Source of the DNA: Trichuris trichiura | Taxonomy: Eukaryota; Nematoda; Enoplea; Trichinellida; Trichuridae | Direction of reading: 5' to 3' | Length of the DNA stretch: 64,000 nt | NCBI GenBank assembly: GCA_037903355.1 | Contig: JBAJFE010000004.1 | Location: 5,998,001-6,062,000, forward strand | In this document: positions 25,813 through 36,444 of the stretch, one piece after another | Layout: each line of letters starts with the position of its first letter | Numbering within the stretch: position 1 is the stretch's first letter | Notes under the pieces: generated by a model | Seen by the model: only the letters and a program-made list of their open reading frames with translations | The model's database searches: none | Told to the model about the DNA's origin: nothing | Program-made: the position numbers and the translations under genes

Positions 25813-26475
25813 TCAGAGGACCAAATGATTGACACCGCCACAAGCGTAGCAGCGTATGTCAGAGTTCTCGTCCTGAACCCCAGGAGCCGCAGCAGGTGCC
25901 CGAGCCGCAAGTCCGATGTCCGTCTGGTAGTTGTCTGATTCCTTGGTTATGATGGCTCTTGCGCGTGCCACGAGTTGATTTAGGGTGAGGTTCTCCATGC
26001 GCGCTCCTGCTCGTAGCATATCTTGGACATGGTCCGGCAGGCCAGCGACGAAAGCGCATCCCAGGACGCTCTCTGACACGCCACCGGCCAGCTTTGCCAA
26101 CCGCTCCAGCGCAGCTAGGAAAACATTGGGTGATTCACCGCTACCCAGCTTCCGTGTCGTAAATTGTTTGTATGCGAGAAACTTGTCCAAGGCGAAAGCG
26201 GTCAACAGAGCGGCCTTAACCTTTTCGATTTTTCGTCGGTCCTCAAACGGGAGTTGCTGATAGACAGCAAAGGCACCGCCCGTTAATCGCAGAGGTAGAA
26301 CACGGGCAATATCGACAACTCCGCACAGCTCGCAGACTAGCTCGACCTTCTCAAGCCATTCAGCCACGGGCTGAGACGACCCATCGAACTCAGGGATCAG
26401 CTTCAAATCAGAAGTCTGCTCTGCGCCTGTCGCTCTCGCAGGGCCTCGATAGCTTGTTCCGGACTCCGCAGCCAT
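25813..26475 (-). pseudogene. gag fragment of the LTR element
   Basis: An ATG inside the LTR opens a frame of about 220 codons. The central part (P-E-F-D-G-S .. V-A-E-W-L-E-K-V-E-L-V .. L-P-L-R-L-T-G-G-A) is a Ty3-type capsid. The C-terminus reaches the first part of a CCHC zinc knuckle (C-Y-A-C-G-G-V-N-H) and then hits TGA (25815-25813) before the last Cys. The frame runs straight through the place where a tRNA primer-binding site would normally start. The ORF is truncated at the internal deletion. Confidence 0.8.
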
Positions 26476-26827
26476 ACGCAAAAATCTTTATTACAATCAA
26501 TGCAGGCAAGCACGCAATCGTTAAACCATAGAAAGCGAAAACACCCCCGAGGCAACCAAGCGTCTCCTTTTATAGACTTCTGTTGACCGTTGAGTGGCGC
26601 CTCCTTTCGAGCCGCTGCCATATTTGCACAGTAGTTAGTAAACTATGAGTCACCCGGCGCTCGGGTAATCGTTATCTTTCTCCCAACGCTCGCGCCCACA
26701 GATCCGTGCCAGGTCGCGCCCAGCTTGGGGGCCGGCAGTCGCCCCGTCATCAAAATTATCAGTCCTGCTAGAGGCAGTGCTTGGCAGGCGGTCCCTCCCG
26801 CGCGCCGCCGATCGGCCGGCTGGCACA
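26455..26827 (-). repeat. 5' LTR
   Basis: Direct repeat of 23602-23973, differing at only a scattering of positions, which implies a fairly recent insertion. On the minus strand it carries a TATA-like TATAAAA (26574-26568) and a polyadenylation signal AATAAA (26492-26487). The start codon of gag (26475) lies inside the LTR, 20 bases from its inner end. Confidence 0.93.
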
Positions 26828-26839
26828 AATTCAACATGA

Positions 26840-27565
26840 TGGTGCGACGTCAGCGATTCCGAATAAAAGAGCCAAAAAGTAGACAACTTCAGATCAGTGC
26901 GCCACTTAGACAAACCTCCTATCTACGCAGAAAGGCACACTGGTTCTCTTCTTACAGGCTTATATCAGAACTTTGAAAGTTCAAAATTCCTTAAGTGTGT
27001 AGTTTTAAAAAAACAACGAGGATTATTTTGAAAACGTAGTTTCTTTCAGTGCGTTTAGAATTTCACTCTACTTTTTGCCGTTGTTTCCGTTTCTTTTTTG
27101 TGGTTGCTTCTTGTCTTACACGGCGGCGGATACAGTTGTTCACGAGACTCGTCAGATATCCATTATGCCGACAAGTGTTTTGTATATGCTTCAGCTCGAC
27201 CTGTAAGGTGTCGCAGTCGGAAATCGCGACGATGATTCTGTTCACCGCGCCCAGCATGAGCCCCTTCCCCAATCAATTAACATGGGCTGTAAACTGGAAA
27301 GCGTAGGAATAAAAATTGCCTAGCTGTACCGTCCTGTATAGGATTACGTGAGAGGATCCGCAAGTTCTCTTAATTTCAATGTTTGGTTCAAGAGCGCACC
27401 CAATCCATGACCATTTCTCCGGAACGACTAAATAGAGAATTCAGACAACAGTGACCAAGAATTGTCAATGAAATTAAATGCAACTGGTCAGTTTCCTGCG
27501 GTGGAAAGATGGAAAAGGCATTAAATAAAGGGTTCCAGGAGTGCATGCGCTGTTTGAAATAGAAT
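26840..27565. other. intergenic, no gene seen
   Basis: Short frames only, between the LTR element and the next insertion. No domain or splice structure recognised. Confidence 0.4.
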
Positions 27566-27707
27566 GAATAGAATAGTTGATTCTTCTTTTTTCTTTTTCT
27601 CCTTTCTAACGGGTGCGTTATTCGGAACAAAATTTTTTTTGCGGCTTTGCTACCCGTTCGTCAGTTAAAAACGTTTATTTTCAAACGTATAACCCGCGGA
27701 GCTTTCG

Positions 27708-27775
27708 GGCACTTAGCGCTGATGACGGGCCCCGGTGTGGCCCGAAAGCTCCGCGGGTTATAAGTTTGAAAATAA
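27708..27775 (+). ncRNA. hammerhead ribozyme motif (family A, best canonical copy)
   Basis: Core CTGATGA (27719-27725), stem II GGGCC..GGCCC, GAAAGCTC (27744-27751). Stem I: GCG directly before the core pairs with CGC after GCTC, and outward ACTT (before) pairs with AAGT (after). Helix III is A-(GC)-U. An extra unpaired C follows the core. Predicted cleavage is after 27751. Confidence 0.7.
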
Positions 27776-28187
27776 ACGTTTTTAACTGACGAAAGGGTAG
27801 CAAAGCCGCAAAAAAAAATTTTATTCCGAATAACGCACCCGTTAGAAAGGAGAAAAAGAAAAAGAAGAATTAATTTTAATATGTGTGTGCGGGCACGGAC
27901 AACAAAGAGGGCAACGAGTGGTCGAGAAGAAACAAGGTCAAGATCTGGAAGGAAGAAAGTTTAAAACCCGTCTGTTTAAAACTGACGGGTATATCGTTTG
28001 TATGCTCGTTGTTTCTCATTGTTAGTGCTGCCGCCGTCGTGGAAGGTCGGTTGGGTGCTCGCCGCAAAGTCTGACTGACTAGGTGGGACCCAAGCCCGAC
28101 GGGTCAAGGATCGACCTGACGGCTGAGGTTCCCGCCACGGTCGGTCGGACGGAGCGGCTTGCTAACATAATGACCGACCCGACGGCG

Positions 28188-28250
28188 GCGCACTTAGCGT
28201 TGATGACGGGCCCCGGGGTGGCCTGAAAGCTCCGCGGGTTATACGTTTGA
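28188..28250 (+). ncRNA. hammerhead-like motif, mutated core
   Basis: The same sequence as at 27.7 kb, but the core begins TTGATGA (28200-28206) in place of CTGATGA, and the closing end of stem II has a C-to-T change before GAAAGCTC (28225-28232). GCG/CGC stem I pairing is kept. Loss of the invariant C3 predicts weak or no activity. Confidence 0.6.
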
Positions 28251-28319
28251 AAATAAACGTTTTTAACTGACGAACGGGTAGCAACCCGCAAAAAAAATAT
28301 TTTATTCCGAATAGAATAG

Positions 28320-31300
28320 TCCCAAAAAAAGGTCTTGACCGCATTCCAGTCAAACAGAGATACTGGTTGTTGTGTTCTGGTGCCCTGACGACTGACTTAG
28401 CGATGACCTGAATACATCTGTCCCAGGTTTACAAAAGCCAGTCGGCTGATAAAGCTGTCACTATGCTCGCTCGTACTGTTTGTCTTCAGCTGTCTTCTGG
28501 CCGAGTACAGGCGTGGTACGATCTTGCTTGAGTCTAGCAGCGATTTGACGGCGCATGCGCTAAAAGACTCCGCAGTTGCGGCATTTGCTCCACAGTATTT
28601 CAGCTCCTTCTATTCTCAAAGTATACGCGGGCAACATTATTTCTTAGGCAGAAAAATTATAGATGCGCTGTACGTCAGGCGTAACCGCTCTATAAGTCAT
28701 GTTAGCATACTGGAGTCAGCCAACTGTAGCATAGTCTTATTGGAAAGGCCGGCTGTCGCCTACTGTAGGAACTCATGTAAAAAGCGCCACTAACCGTCCT
28801 CTACCTGATGAATGGATCCAACTAATTCACAAAATAACAGGAATAATGAACAAAATTCAGAGAAAGCGCAGAAAAATTGCTATGAAACAGGCCTGAAGAA
28901 AGAAAAAACGGTCATGATAAGGAACACAAATTAGCTAGACAAGAAATACAGTTTGCATAACGGACGAAAACAAGAAGAATACGCATTCGACAAGATATTG
29001 GAAATGTGACATAATCTAACAGTTGTCTCGAACATCATTATTACCTAATACAGAAATAAATGCGCGGTTTGATTAGAGTGAAATGTATTAATACATGCGA
29101 AACCTACAGGGTAAGAACACGAATCGTCGTTAGCATTATATGTCATCATTTACCATGCTGGCAATAACATTTTTAACTTTAATCCAGTTGTTGTTTCTGC
29201 AGTAAATAACTACAAGAGGCCAGACAGAATACATGGAGTTTATCTTTCGTATTTTATTCTTCCCAGTTGACACTACTTCGAACACGTAAAGCTTCTTAAC
29301 CGATTGATAGTTTTTCATAATATAGGTTTTACTTAACGTTAGTGCCCTCTCACAATAGTATTTTTTAAGTCTGTTGCATTCAGGCCTAAGCCTTAGCTCG
29401 TTTTCAGTTTTCAGAATTCCAGAATATGACGAGCTGATAAGTTAATAATTCATGTCTCCGTGCTGTTGAAGTCCACTTGTCTAAAGTAAGCCGGAAATAA
29501 TCAGTTTACAGTGTTCCCAGTCTATCTATTGTTTGTCTGTAGTGATGTTTCAGTATAAAGAGTTCTGCTACCGTTGTGAGTTTTTTTAAAAGCTTCTTTT
29601 GTTATAACAATGAAATTCATTTCTTGTTCTGTTTTCGTACTTTCATATTTCATTGTTACACTGGACGTTCTTTCATTGTAGTGTTGCAATTTGCTGTTTG
29701 TTCTTGAACCTACTTCATTATAACATTGAGAATTGATTTCCTTTTCCGCTTTCATGTCAACTTACCCAGGTTTTGACTCAACAAGAAACAAATGAAATTC
29801 TATTGTGAATGTTACAATGGAAACAGTATTATCAGCAAATAAACTTCAAGCTTACAATGGGAGAAGGTATTGGTCCAAAGAGAGCATACGGTGGCATAAA
29901 AGTGGAAGCAGATCCTGGCAAAGAGTGAATAAGATAACATAAAAAACTGAACAAGAAATTAATTCACAATATTACGAAATTCAAAGATCTGTCGAATCAG
30001 TGAATTCAGGGGCACCAGTTGCGTTTGATTCTTTTTTTGATCGAAACTGTAGTAAGAATTGCGAAAGCTTTCATCATCTGTGTTTTGAGTAACGCATGAC
30101 ACGTTCCTTCCAAATGAATTAATGAAGCCCACAATGGGAGTATGTGTGGCTGTAAGAATGAAATTACGCCTTTTCATTAGAAGCTGCTTTTGCGATCTCG
30201 TTAAAGGGTTTCTGCCGAGGTGAATCACTACTCTTTAATGCTGTTGTCAGACGAAGTCAGGCGTTTTTGTCTGGAGTGATGAAAGCGCCAATAACCTGAG
30301 CAGGACAAGATTCAAAGTTCTTCTCAAGTGAAAGATAGAAATTAGCATATTGTTGGCAAGTAAGAACAAAGACGCGATAGTTAAGTTGGGATAGCAATAT
30401 AACGTTTGGAGAAGTTTATAACCGGATCTCGAATAGTCTGCAATTGTGCGAAAACTCAATGTTCTTTGATTGTGCTCTATAATAAGACCATAAGACATGA
30501 AGGTCGCATGTGTGGCGCACCGTACGTACGTTTTATCTAAATAAACTTCCACACATCCACAAAAGCTTCCCAATTTCTTTCACAAAAGACTCTTCAACAG
30601 CATCCATTTGCGTACATTCTACACATTCCCATGCAAGGAGAAGTCTGAAGAACGTAAAGTTTTTTCAACGACCGGCTGCACACATGCTGGGTTCCCGCAA
30701 CATCAAAACAACACAGATCAGTGATATGATTTTGCGGCGCTTAAACTTTCTCGTGATTGTGCACCCACATTCGTTAGAGTTCTTCTCACAGTATTCACCG
30801 GAAACAAGGAAGCCTCTTGAGCTTTTTAAATCTTTTCAGAGTTTCAGTTTTCTTCAGAAACCAAATTGAAGAATTGTTCAATGCTCTCAGTTTAAATGTT
30901 TCAAACAGATGTGTTCCAAGAGTCCGTTCTTAAGTAGAGGAGTGCTAATCTGAGCGTCAGTAATTACTTGTATACGCTAAAAGGTTCTCGTGTTGCTGTT
31001 TCGTTGTTCCATTTATTCTCAAAGTAAATAAGCAGTGTTTTTCCGTTAGGTGACACGAACATTTTCGTTACAAGGCTTCAATAAAAAGTGCTTTAAAGAT
31101 TTGATGGCTTTGATTTATTTAATCGTTTAACCATGTTGAACATCAGATGCTTCTTAACGGATCTATGGATTTTCATTGTGAAGTCTTTTTCCTTACAACT
31201 TTACGTCCTGCCCGTTGGTGGTTTCTGAAATAACCTAAGCAAATGCCCTACCAACGGATGGATGAGCAACTATTAAGGAAAAATTCAGAACCAACTAACA

Positions 31301-31670
31301 CTTTCAGAGCCTTCGGGACCAGCCTTGTCTCGTCGCCAGCGATAATGGGAAATTGTTTAACCTTGCACACAAACAGCAACAACAGAAAGTTTTTCCTTTC
31401 CATTATTTACCTGATTTCAACAAGGCTATGGAGTTAGCCTGCGGGACGGCTATGGTAACCAAAGTATGAAACATGCGCTGCAGCCACATATACGTATAAC
31501 AATGCTTCTAAAAGTTGGTAAGTTTTTGTTCCTAACTATAGAAGAAATGTTGAATTTACGAATTCTATAAGAAATAAAATGCCTTTCGAGATGCATGTTA
31601 ATCGTTTTTGGAATTTAATAGCAGTTCTTTTAAGCCATGGCCTACCTGGCATGTATCCGTGATAAACAAC
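28320..31670. other. no supportable gene
   Basis: AT-rich. Minus frames at 30573-30247 and 30228-29959 and the plus frame at 30510-30869 overlap or alternate strands and show no motif I can name. This may include an old transposase fragment, but it was not identified. Confidence 0.4.
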
Positions 31671-31673
31671 AGC

Positions 31674-31773
<100 letters not shown>

Positions 31774-31779
31774 GTAATA

Positions 31780-32639
31780 TTAATAACGCTCTCCTTGTCA
31801 TCACCGAGCGCGAGAAAGAAAAAACCTAGGGCGTTTCGTGTGAAATGGAATTTGTTCACGAATGTTTGATTTTGTGCTCGACTTGATGCTTGCAATTTTT
31901 TGCTAAGATGCATTCATATCTGTGAAATGTTCCTGACCCAGGGATTCAGTGCAAATGCAGCAGTCACCTCTTTGTCCGCTGAACGTATTGGGCGACACAC
32001 ACAGCACTGAATGTTAATTCAAGCACGCGCTTGAAACGATGAACACAAGGAGCATAATAATTACAGTGGTAGTTTAGTCCTAATTCTTTAGGATAAGTTT
32101 TAACTTGTTCCTTCAGCTCGTCCCCAGACAATTACAGGCTTCTTTTTTATCGGGAGTTTAAACTAGGTTATCAGCACTTGACACAGTTTTGAGCTTCTTC
32201 CATTCATGAGCGCCATCCCTACCACCATTTCTTTCATCCTTTACAAACAAAGAATTGACGCAGGTTTTACCATTGCTTTTTTAGGTTGTAGACTCTTCAA
32301 GAACTGAAGTTGCGTGAATCACGTAAACTTTTTAATAGATACGTCACTTTCAAGTTCTTCAGAAGTTCAAGTATATCTATTAGAGTCAGCGTACGGTGCT
32401 TACGTTTTGCACATCGAGAAGCACTCCATTCATGCGCTGGAACTATGACTGTGCCAAACTACAGCAGCTTATGATTCCTTAACAAACAGCGCAACATTGG
32501 TTGCTGTTATTACCATAATACATACCAAATCTACAACCATACAACAAAAGTTTTCTAAACCATTACACCTATAAAACTGGACTGCACAAAGGAGTCATGA
32601 AAACTTCCCTAATTATCTCATTTCCGTCGACAGAGTAAC
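31780..32639. other. no supportable gene
   Basis: No open frame with a recognisable motif. Upstream, a short match to the family-B centre (CCAACGGATGGATGAGCAA) is seen near 31251-31269. Confidence 0.4.
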
Positions 32640-32652
32640 AGTTTGCGTAAAT

Positions 32653-32868
32653 TGAGCACGGGGTGCTTTGTAAGGACGGGATTGTGTTTCATGTTTCTGA
32701 AGATCTTCTACGGTTTTTTGCGTTTTTTTGTTGGTATCTGTAATTAAACGAAACAACTGCTCTACTAACGGATGGATGAGCGTGTCCATCCGTTGGTAGA
32801 GCAATTGTTTCGTTTAATTACAGATACCAACATAGAAAAACAGGAAAAGCAGTAGAAGATCTTCAGAA
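32653..32868. mobile_element. palindromic insertion, family B
   Basis: A palindrome centred near 32785 carries the family-B signature in both arms (TCCATCCGTTGGTAGAGCAA and its inverse). It is bounded by a 13-bp target duplication AGTTTGCGTAAAT (32640-32652 and 32869-32881). The left arm is longer than the right, with the right arm ending at CTTCAGAA. No hammerhead core remains between the arms, unlike the related copy at 48.8-49.1 kb. Confidence 0.75.
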
Positions 32869-32884
32869 AGTTTGCGTAAATGAT

Positions 32885-34032
32885 ATTATTAATTGTTAAG
32901 GCAATCTTTGCAAAATGCAGCTCCTGAATTTTATTAGTAAGTGGGCAGTAGTACGGCTGAAGATTCTTGGTACCAATAATTGAGGCGTAGGTCAGACTGT
33001 CGTGAGGCAAACACTTCCAATACATCAATGGTCCACATTTCGCTGACCTCTAGTGCCAACTGCTCGCAGGAACTTTGTCGAAATCAGTGAAGCTTGCAGA
33101 TGAATGAAGTTCAAATGCATTGTAAACTTCCTATGGTTTCGAATTAAACGCGTCAGAACTGCCCTTATTTGATGACATGTTTCGACCTCAGAAACAAGTC
33201 TATCTACATAGATAATTGTGACAGGAGTCCTGCAGTTCGCAGGTTGGACAACAAATTAATTTCCCGAAGAATACAACACGTTTACCCTGCCTAGCTAGTC
33301 CGTAAATAACATGTGGCAAAACTGTAGCAAAACTATTTCTGGTACGCTGGAGAAGGGAAAAGGTTAGTGCAGAGAATGTCAGGAAATAATTATCAGGAAA
33401 TAAAAAAGTTCGGCTTGTCTACATTTACCTGCGTGAACGGGACGTCGTCGTAAAAGAAAAGAGCATGAAACCACGTTGCTATTACCGACGAAATTAGATA
33501 CATCCTTAAAAACTGTTCCTATCACGTAAAAGCTCTTTGACTTTCATAAGAAACAGAATTTTCCCATTTTTGAGTCTCGCACATCTTAACGAAGAGACGC
33601 CACAATAGTATCTAAATAAGTAAACTTAGAGGAAATGCAATTCACAAAAATTAAGCGACAAATTATGCCAGGCTACAACTGAAAGCAGGTTACCATTTCA
33701 GCTATGCAAGTGACAAGCCCAGCAGACAATAACAAATATCGACATTTGGTCACTACCTTTTCATGTCCAGTTGAATGAAGATGCAAGTTTTAGAGCTGAG
33801 GAAATAGTTCTGCAGCAAACGTTAATGACAGAGAAAGTTTATGACTTCAGCAGCACGTACGACTTAGCAATTCTTGAAGCCTTGCCTTAAGATTCAAGTG
33901 AAAAAATGCTGCTAATCATCCACAGTTGCGAATATTTTTACTTGAAGGAACTAACTGAAGCGCTGTGGACATTATTGCAAATATTTTCGAAAACTTGGTG
34001 GCACCTAAAGCGACAAGTCATTACAACAGTTA
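32885..34032. other. intergenic, no gene seen
   Basis: AT-rich spacer between the family-B palindrome and the PLE dimer. No domain found in the few short frames. Confidence 0.4.
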
Positions 34033-34129
34033 CTGGTTACAAATTGAAAACGTGGTGTCTTGGTACGGGACCATATATTTTCATAATGAAAAAACTTTAC
34101 TACGGAACGGTTCCCGTTGATGTATATGA

Positions 34130-34190
34130 AAAGAGACTCCGGAGCTTTCGGGTCATTCGAGACCCGTCATCAGCGGTCTAAAGTTGTAAA
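34130..34190 (-). ncRNA. hammerhead ribozyme motif at left PLE 3' end
   Basis: Minus-strand core CTGATGA (34173-34167), stem II GGGTC..GACCC, GAAAGCTC (from 34149). CCG before the core pairs with CGG after GCTC. It lies about 320 bases downstream of the PLE stop codon, i.e. in the 3' region. Confidence 0.7.
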
Positions 34191-34493
34191 TATGATTTTT
34201 GGCAGCGAATGCCATCTATCGTTTCCGAGGATTTTAAAGCGGGCATTTTTTAAAGTTTTCCGTTGCTAGGTTTTCGCATTTGAGTCTGTCAGCGCAATTC
34301 TTTTTCTTGTTCCGTATGGCTTCTAGATTGTCTTCGTTGGTTGTTTCGAACATTCTTCTTTGTTGTTGAATCGCTGTTTTTTCATATTGCATTCATTTTT
34401 CTTTTTCTTTCTTTGTTTCATATATATTTCAATTTGATCCATTTTTATTAGTTCTAATTATTTGTTTTTTCTTCTTTCCCGGTTTTTGTATTT

Positions 34494-36126
34494 TCATCTG
34501 TTGAGTGAGCAACAATTATACCGCGTCACAATATTTGTCCAAATCCCACTTATGTCCACTCCTTGATCGCGGTTGTAAGTCGTATTATGCCTAATATATA
34601 GTGCTTCTTTAATTCTTCTTAACCGTAAATTATTTTCGTAACATAAAACTTTTGTTTGGAGTGGTTGTGTGCATTGCGTCGCGTGTTCCACTACGGCAGA
34701 GGCTTGTTTGGCTTTTTCCATTGTAATTTTTGGGTCCACAATTGGTCTGCCTCGTTGTGTGGTTAGATTGGTACCATTGTTGAATATGGCTTTCGCGTTA
34801 TTGTAACTTGTGAGCTTTTTTAAGTGTTCGTTAAATCTATGCTCTAGGGTGTTTCCCGTTTCACCAATATAAATCCCTGAGCAGGAACATTCAACCGCGT
34901 ATATTAATCCTGTCTTTTTGTTTGCGGGGGTTTTAGTTCTGTCTGTGCGGAGAATTGCCTTGAGGTTGGGCGAACTCTTGAAAAAGACTCTGAAGCCTAA
35001 TCTTTTTCCTAATTGGACAATCTTTTCGCCTAAACCTGGCACATAAGGAATAAGCAGACAAGTGACGTGCGGAGTGTTTTGCTTTGGAGACTCGCGTGTG
35101 CGAAGCTTGTGGTTGAACGCTTAGTTGATAAAGGATTTAGGATAACCGTTTTTGTAGAAGATTTTTCTAATGTAGTTAATTTCTGGCTGGAGATATTCGG
35201 GACTGCATAAGTTGAATGCTCTGTCTATCATTCCGGAGAGGATACCACGCATTACTGATCGTGGGTGATGTGATGAAAAATTGAGGTACTGATCTGTGTG
35301 CGTGGGTTTTCTATACACTCTGGTTTTAAGGCCTTCGCTTGAGCGAATAATTAAGGCGTCTAGAAAGGGCAAAGTTTTGTTACCTTCTTTTTCCACTGTG
35401 AAGACTATTTGGTTAGGACGGACGTTGTTGAGGAATTGTAAAAATTGTTCTTCTTTTCCAGCTTTTATAATGACAAAGATGTCGTCTACGTATGTTTTAA
35501 AAAGGCGTGGAGCTATGTGTCCGTCTATAGTTCTGAACATTTGTCTTTCAAAGTTTTCCATAAAAATTTCTGCTAATACAGGGGATAGGGGGCTTCCCAT
35601 AGGTACTCCGTTAGATTGTTTGTTGTTAGAACTTGTTATCACAAGTGAAGTAATTGCCTTCTTGCATGCAAAACGAGACCAGCTTGACAATGTGAAAGGG
35701 ATTTAATTTAGTTCTGCTGGGTAGATTTGTGTCCGTATGGAGGAGATTGTGTAAGGTCTCTAGGGTGTCTGATATTGGGATGCTGGGAAATAAGTCTTTT
35801 ACATCATAGCTGACTAAAATCTCGTCGGGTTCCAAACAATAGTTTCTTATTTCGTTGACGAGCGTTTTGCTGTTTTTGACAAAGGATAGTTCCTTGCCTG
35901 TTAGAGGCTTGATGATCTTACTTAAGTATCTACTGAGTTCAGTGGTGATGCTGTTAATTGTGGAGACTATCAGTCTTAGCGGGATATCTGGTTTGTGTAC
36001 TTTTGGGAGACCATAGAGTTCGGGGGGCCTGAAGTTCGATGCAAACTTAAGATGTGTTGTCATTTTGGTGACAGCAGGTTCTTTGGTTTCTGTGGCATAT
36101 GTAATGAAAAGAGATCTGAGATTTTT
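34494..36126 (-). pseudogene. PLE reverse transcriptase + GIY-YIG endonuclease (left unit)
   Basis: The open frame from the junction carries PLE reverse-transcriptase motifs: Y-G-L-P-K-V-H-K-P, S-Y-D-V-K-D-L-F-P, then after a frameshift near 35630-35645 G-V-P-M-G-S-P-L-S-P, Y-V-D-D-I-F-V-I (catalytic) and T-L-P-F-L-D. A C-terminal GIY-YIG nuclease follows: L-I-Y-A-V-E-C-S-C-S-G-I-Y-I-G-E-T, then R-F-N-E-H. A nonsense codon TAA at 35123-35121 sits where the right unit has CAA, 26 codons before the nuclease segment. The N-terminal part is missing. Together the frameshift and stop make this unit non-functional. The protein would reverse-transcribe RNA at a nicked chromosomal target. Confidence 0.92.
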
Positions 36127-36165
36127 CCGGGAAGACCCCTATCCCCTGTATTAGCAGAAATTTTT

Positions 36166-36444
36166 TTGTGAATGTAACTTCTTGGTACTGGACCGTATAG
36201 TTTCATGTTGAGTTTCTTTTACGGAAATTTTGTCCCGTTGCTAATATTTTTATTATTCCGTAGCTTTCGGGTCAAACGAGACCCGTCTTCAGCGGTGTTA
36301 ATATAAAGCCTGTGTTAATATAAAGTTAATATAAAGCCTCTATATTAACACCGCTGAAGACGGGTCTCGTTTGACCCGAAAGCTACGGAATAATAAAAAT
36401 ATTATCAACAGGACGAAATTTCCGTAAAAGAAACTCAACATGAA
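36166..36444. mobile_element. palindromic PLE-derived insertion nested in the PLE
   Basis: Bounded by a 12-bp duplication GCAGAAATTTTT (36154-36165 and 36445-36456) of PLE coding sequence. Both arms are nearly identical to those of the insertion at 13026-13285, including outward hammerheads (minus core 36292-36286, plus core 36354-36360) and GAAAGCTA. The left arm is full and the right one ends at AACTCAACATGAA. A short tandem TTAATATAAAG duplication occupies the centre. It differs clearly from the host PLE's own 3' ends, so it comes from another subfamily. Confidence 0.85.
36345..36400 (+). ncRNA. hammerhead ribozyme motif (nested element, right arm)
   Basis: Core CTGAAGA (36354-36360), stem II GGGTC..GACCC, GAAAGCTA (36378-36385), CCG/CGG stem I. 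The inverted partner is at about 36260-36300 on the minus strand. Confidence 0.65.

Larger units (their letters stand above)
23602..26827 (-). mobile_element. Ty3-type LTR retrotransposon, internally deleted
   Basis: Both ends are LTRs of about 372 bp that begin TGTTCC and end GGCACA (TG..CA), and the insertion is flanked by the 5-bp duplication AATTC (23597-23601 and 26828-26832). Coding direction is minus, so the 5' LTR is at 26455-26827. The internal region is only 2.48 kb, about half that of a full element. It holds a gag fragment, an unexplained acidic ORF, a piece of RNase H, the integrase zinc-binding domain and the integrase C-terminal tail. Reverse transcriptase and the integrase catalytic core are missing, so the copy is non-autonomous. 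Its GC content is clearly higher than the flanking DNA. Confidence 0.93.
27577..28308 (+). mobile_element. non-autonomous PLE-like element with inverted arm and two direct hammerheads
   Basis: Flanked by an 11-bp target duplication GAATAGAATAG (27566-27576 and 28309-28319). Layout: an inverted 3'-end arm (27577 to about 27712), a direct 3' end starting with a hammerhead core at 27719, a GC-rich internal core (about 28020-28195), and a second direct 3' end starting with a core at 28200. The first two parts form a near-perfect palindrome of about 290 bp. The two direct hammerheads, about 480 bases apart, reproduce the terminal-repeat arrangement of PLEs and could in principle release an RNA monomer. 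The internal core is shared with the element at 62224-62599. Confidence 0.8.

Noticed and set aside
30247..30869. Frames of 108 and 119 codons on opposite strands
   Set aside because: No domain recognised; a zinc-finger or MULE transposase origin was considered but not supported.
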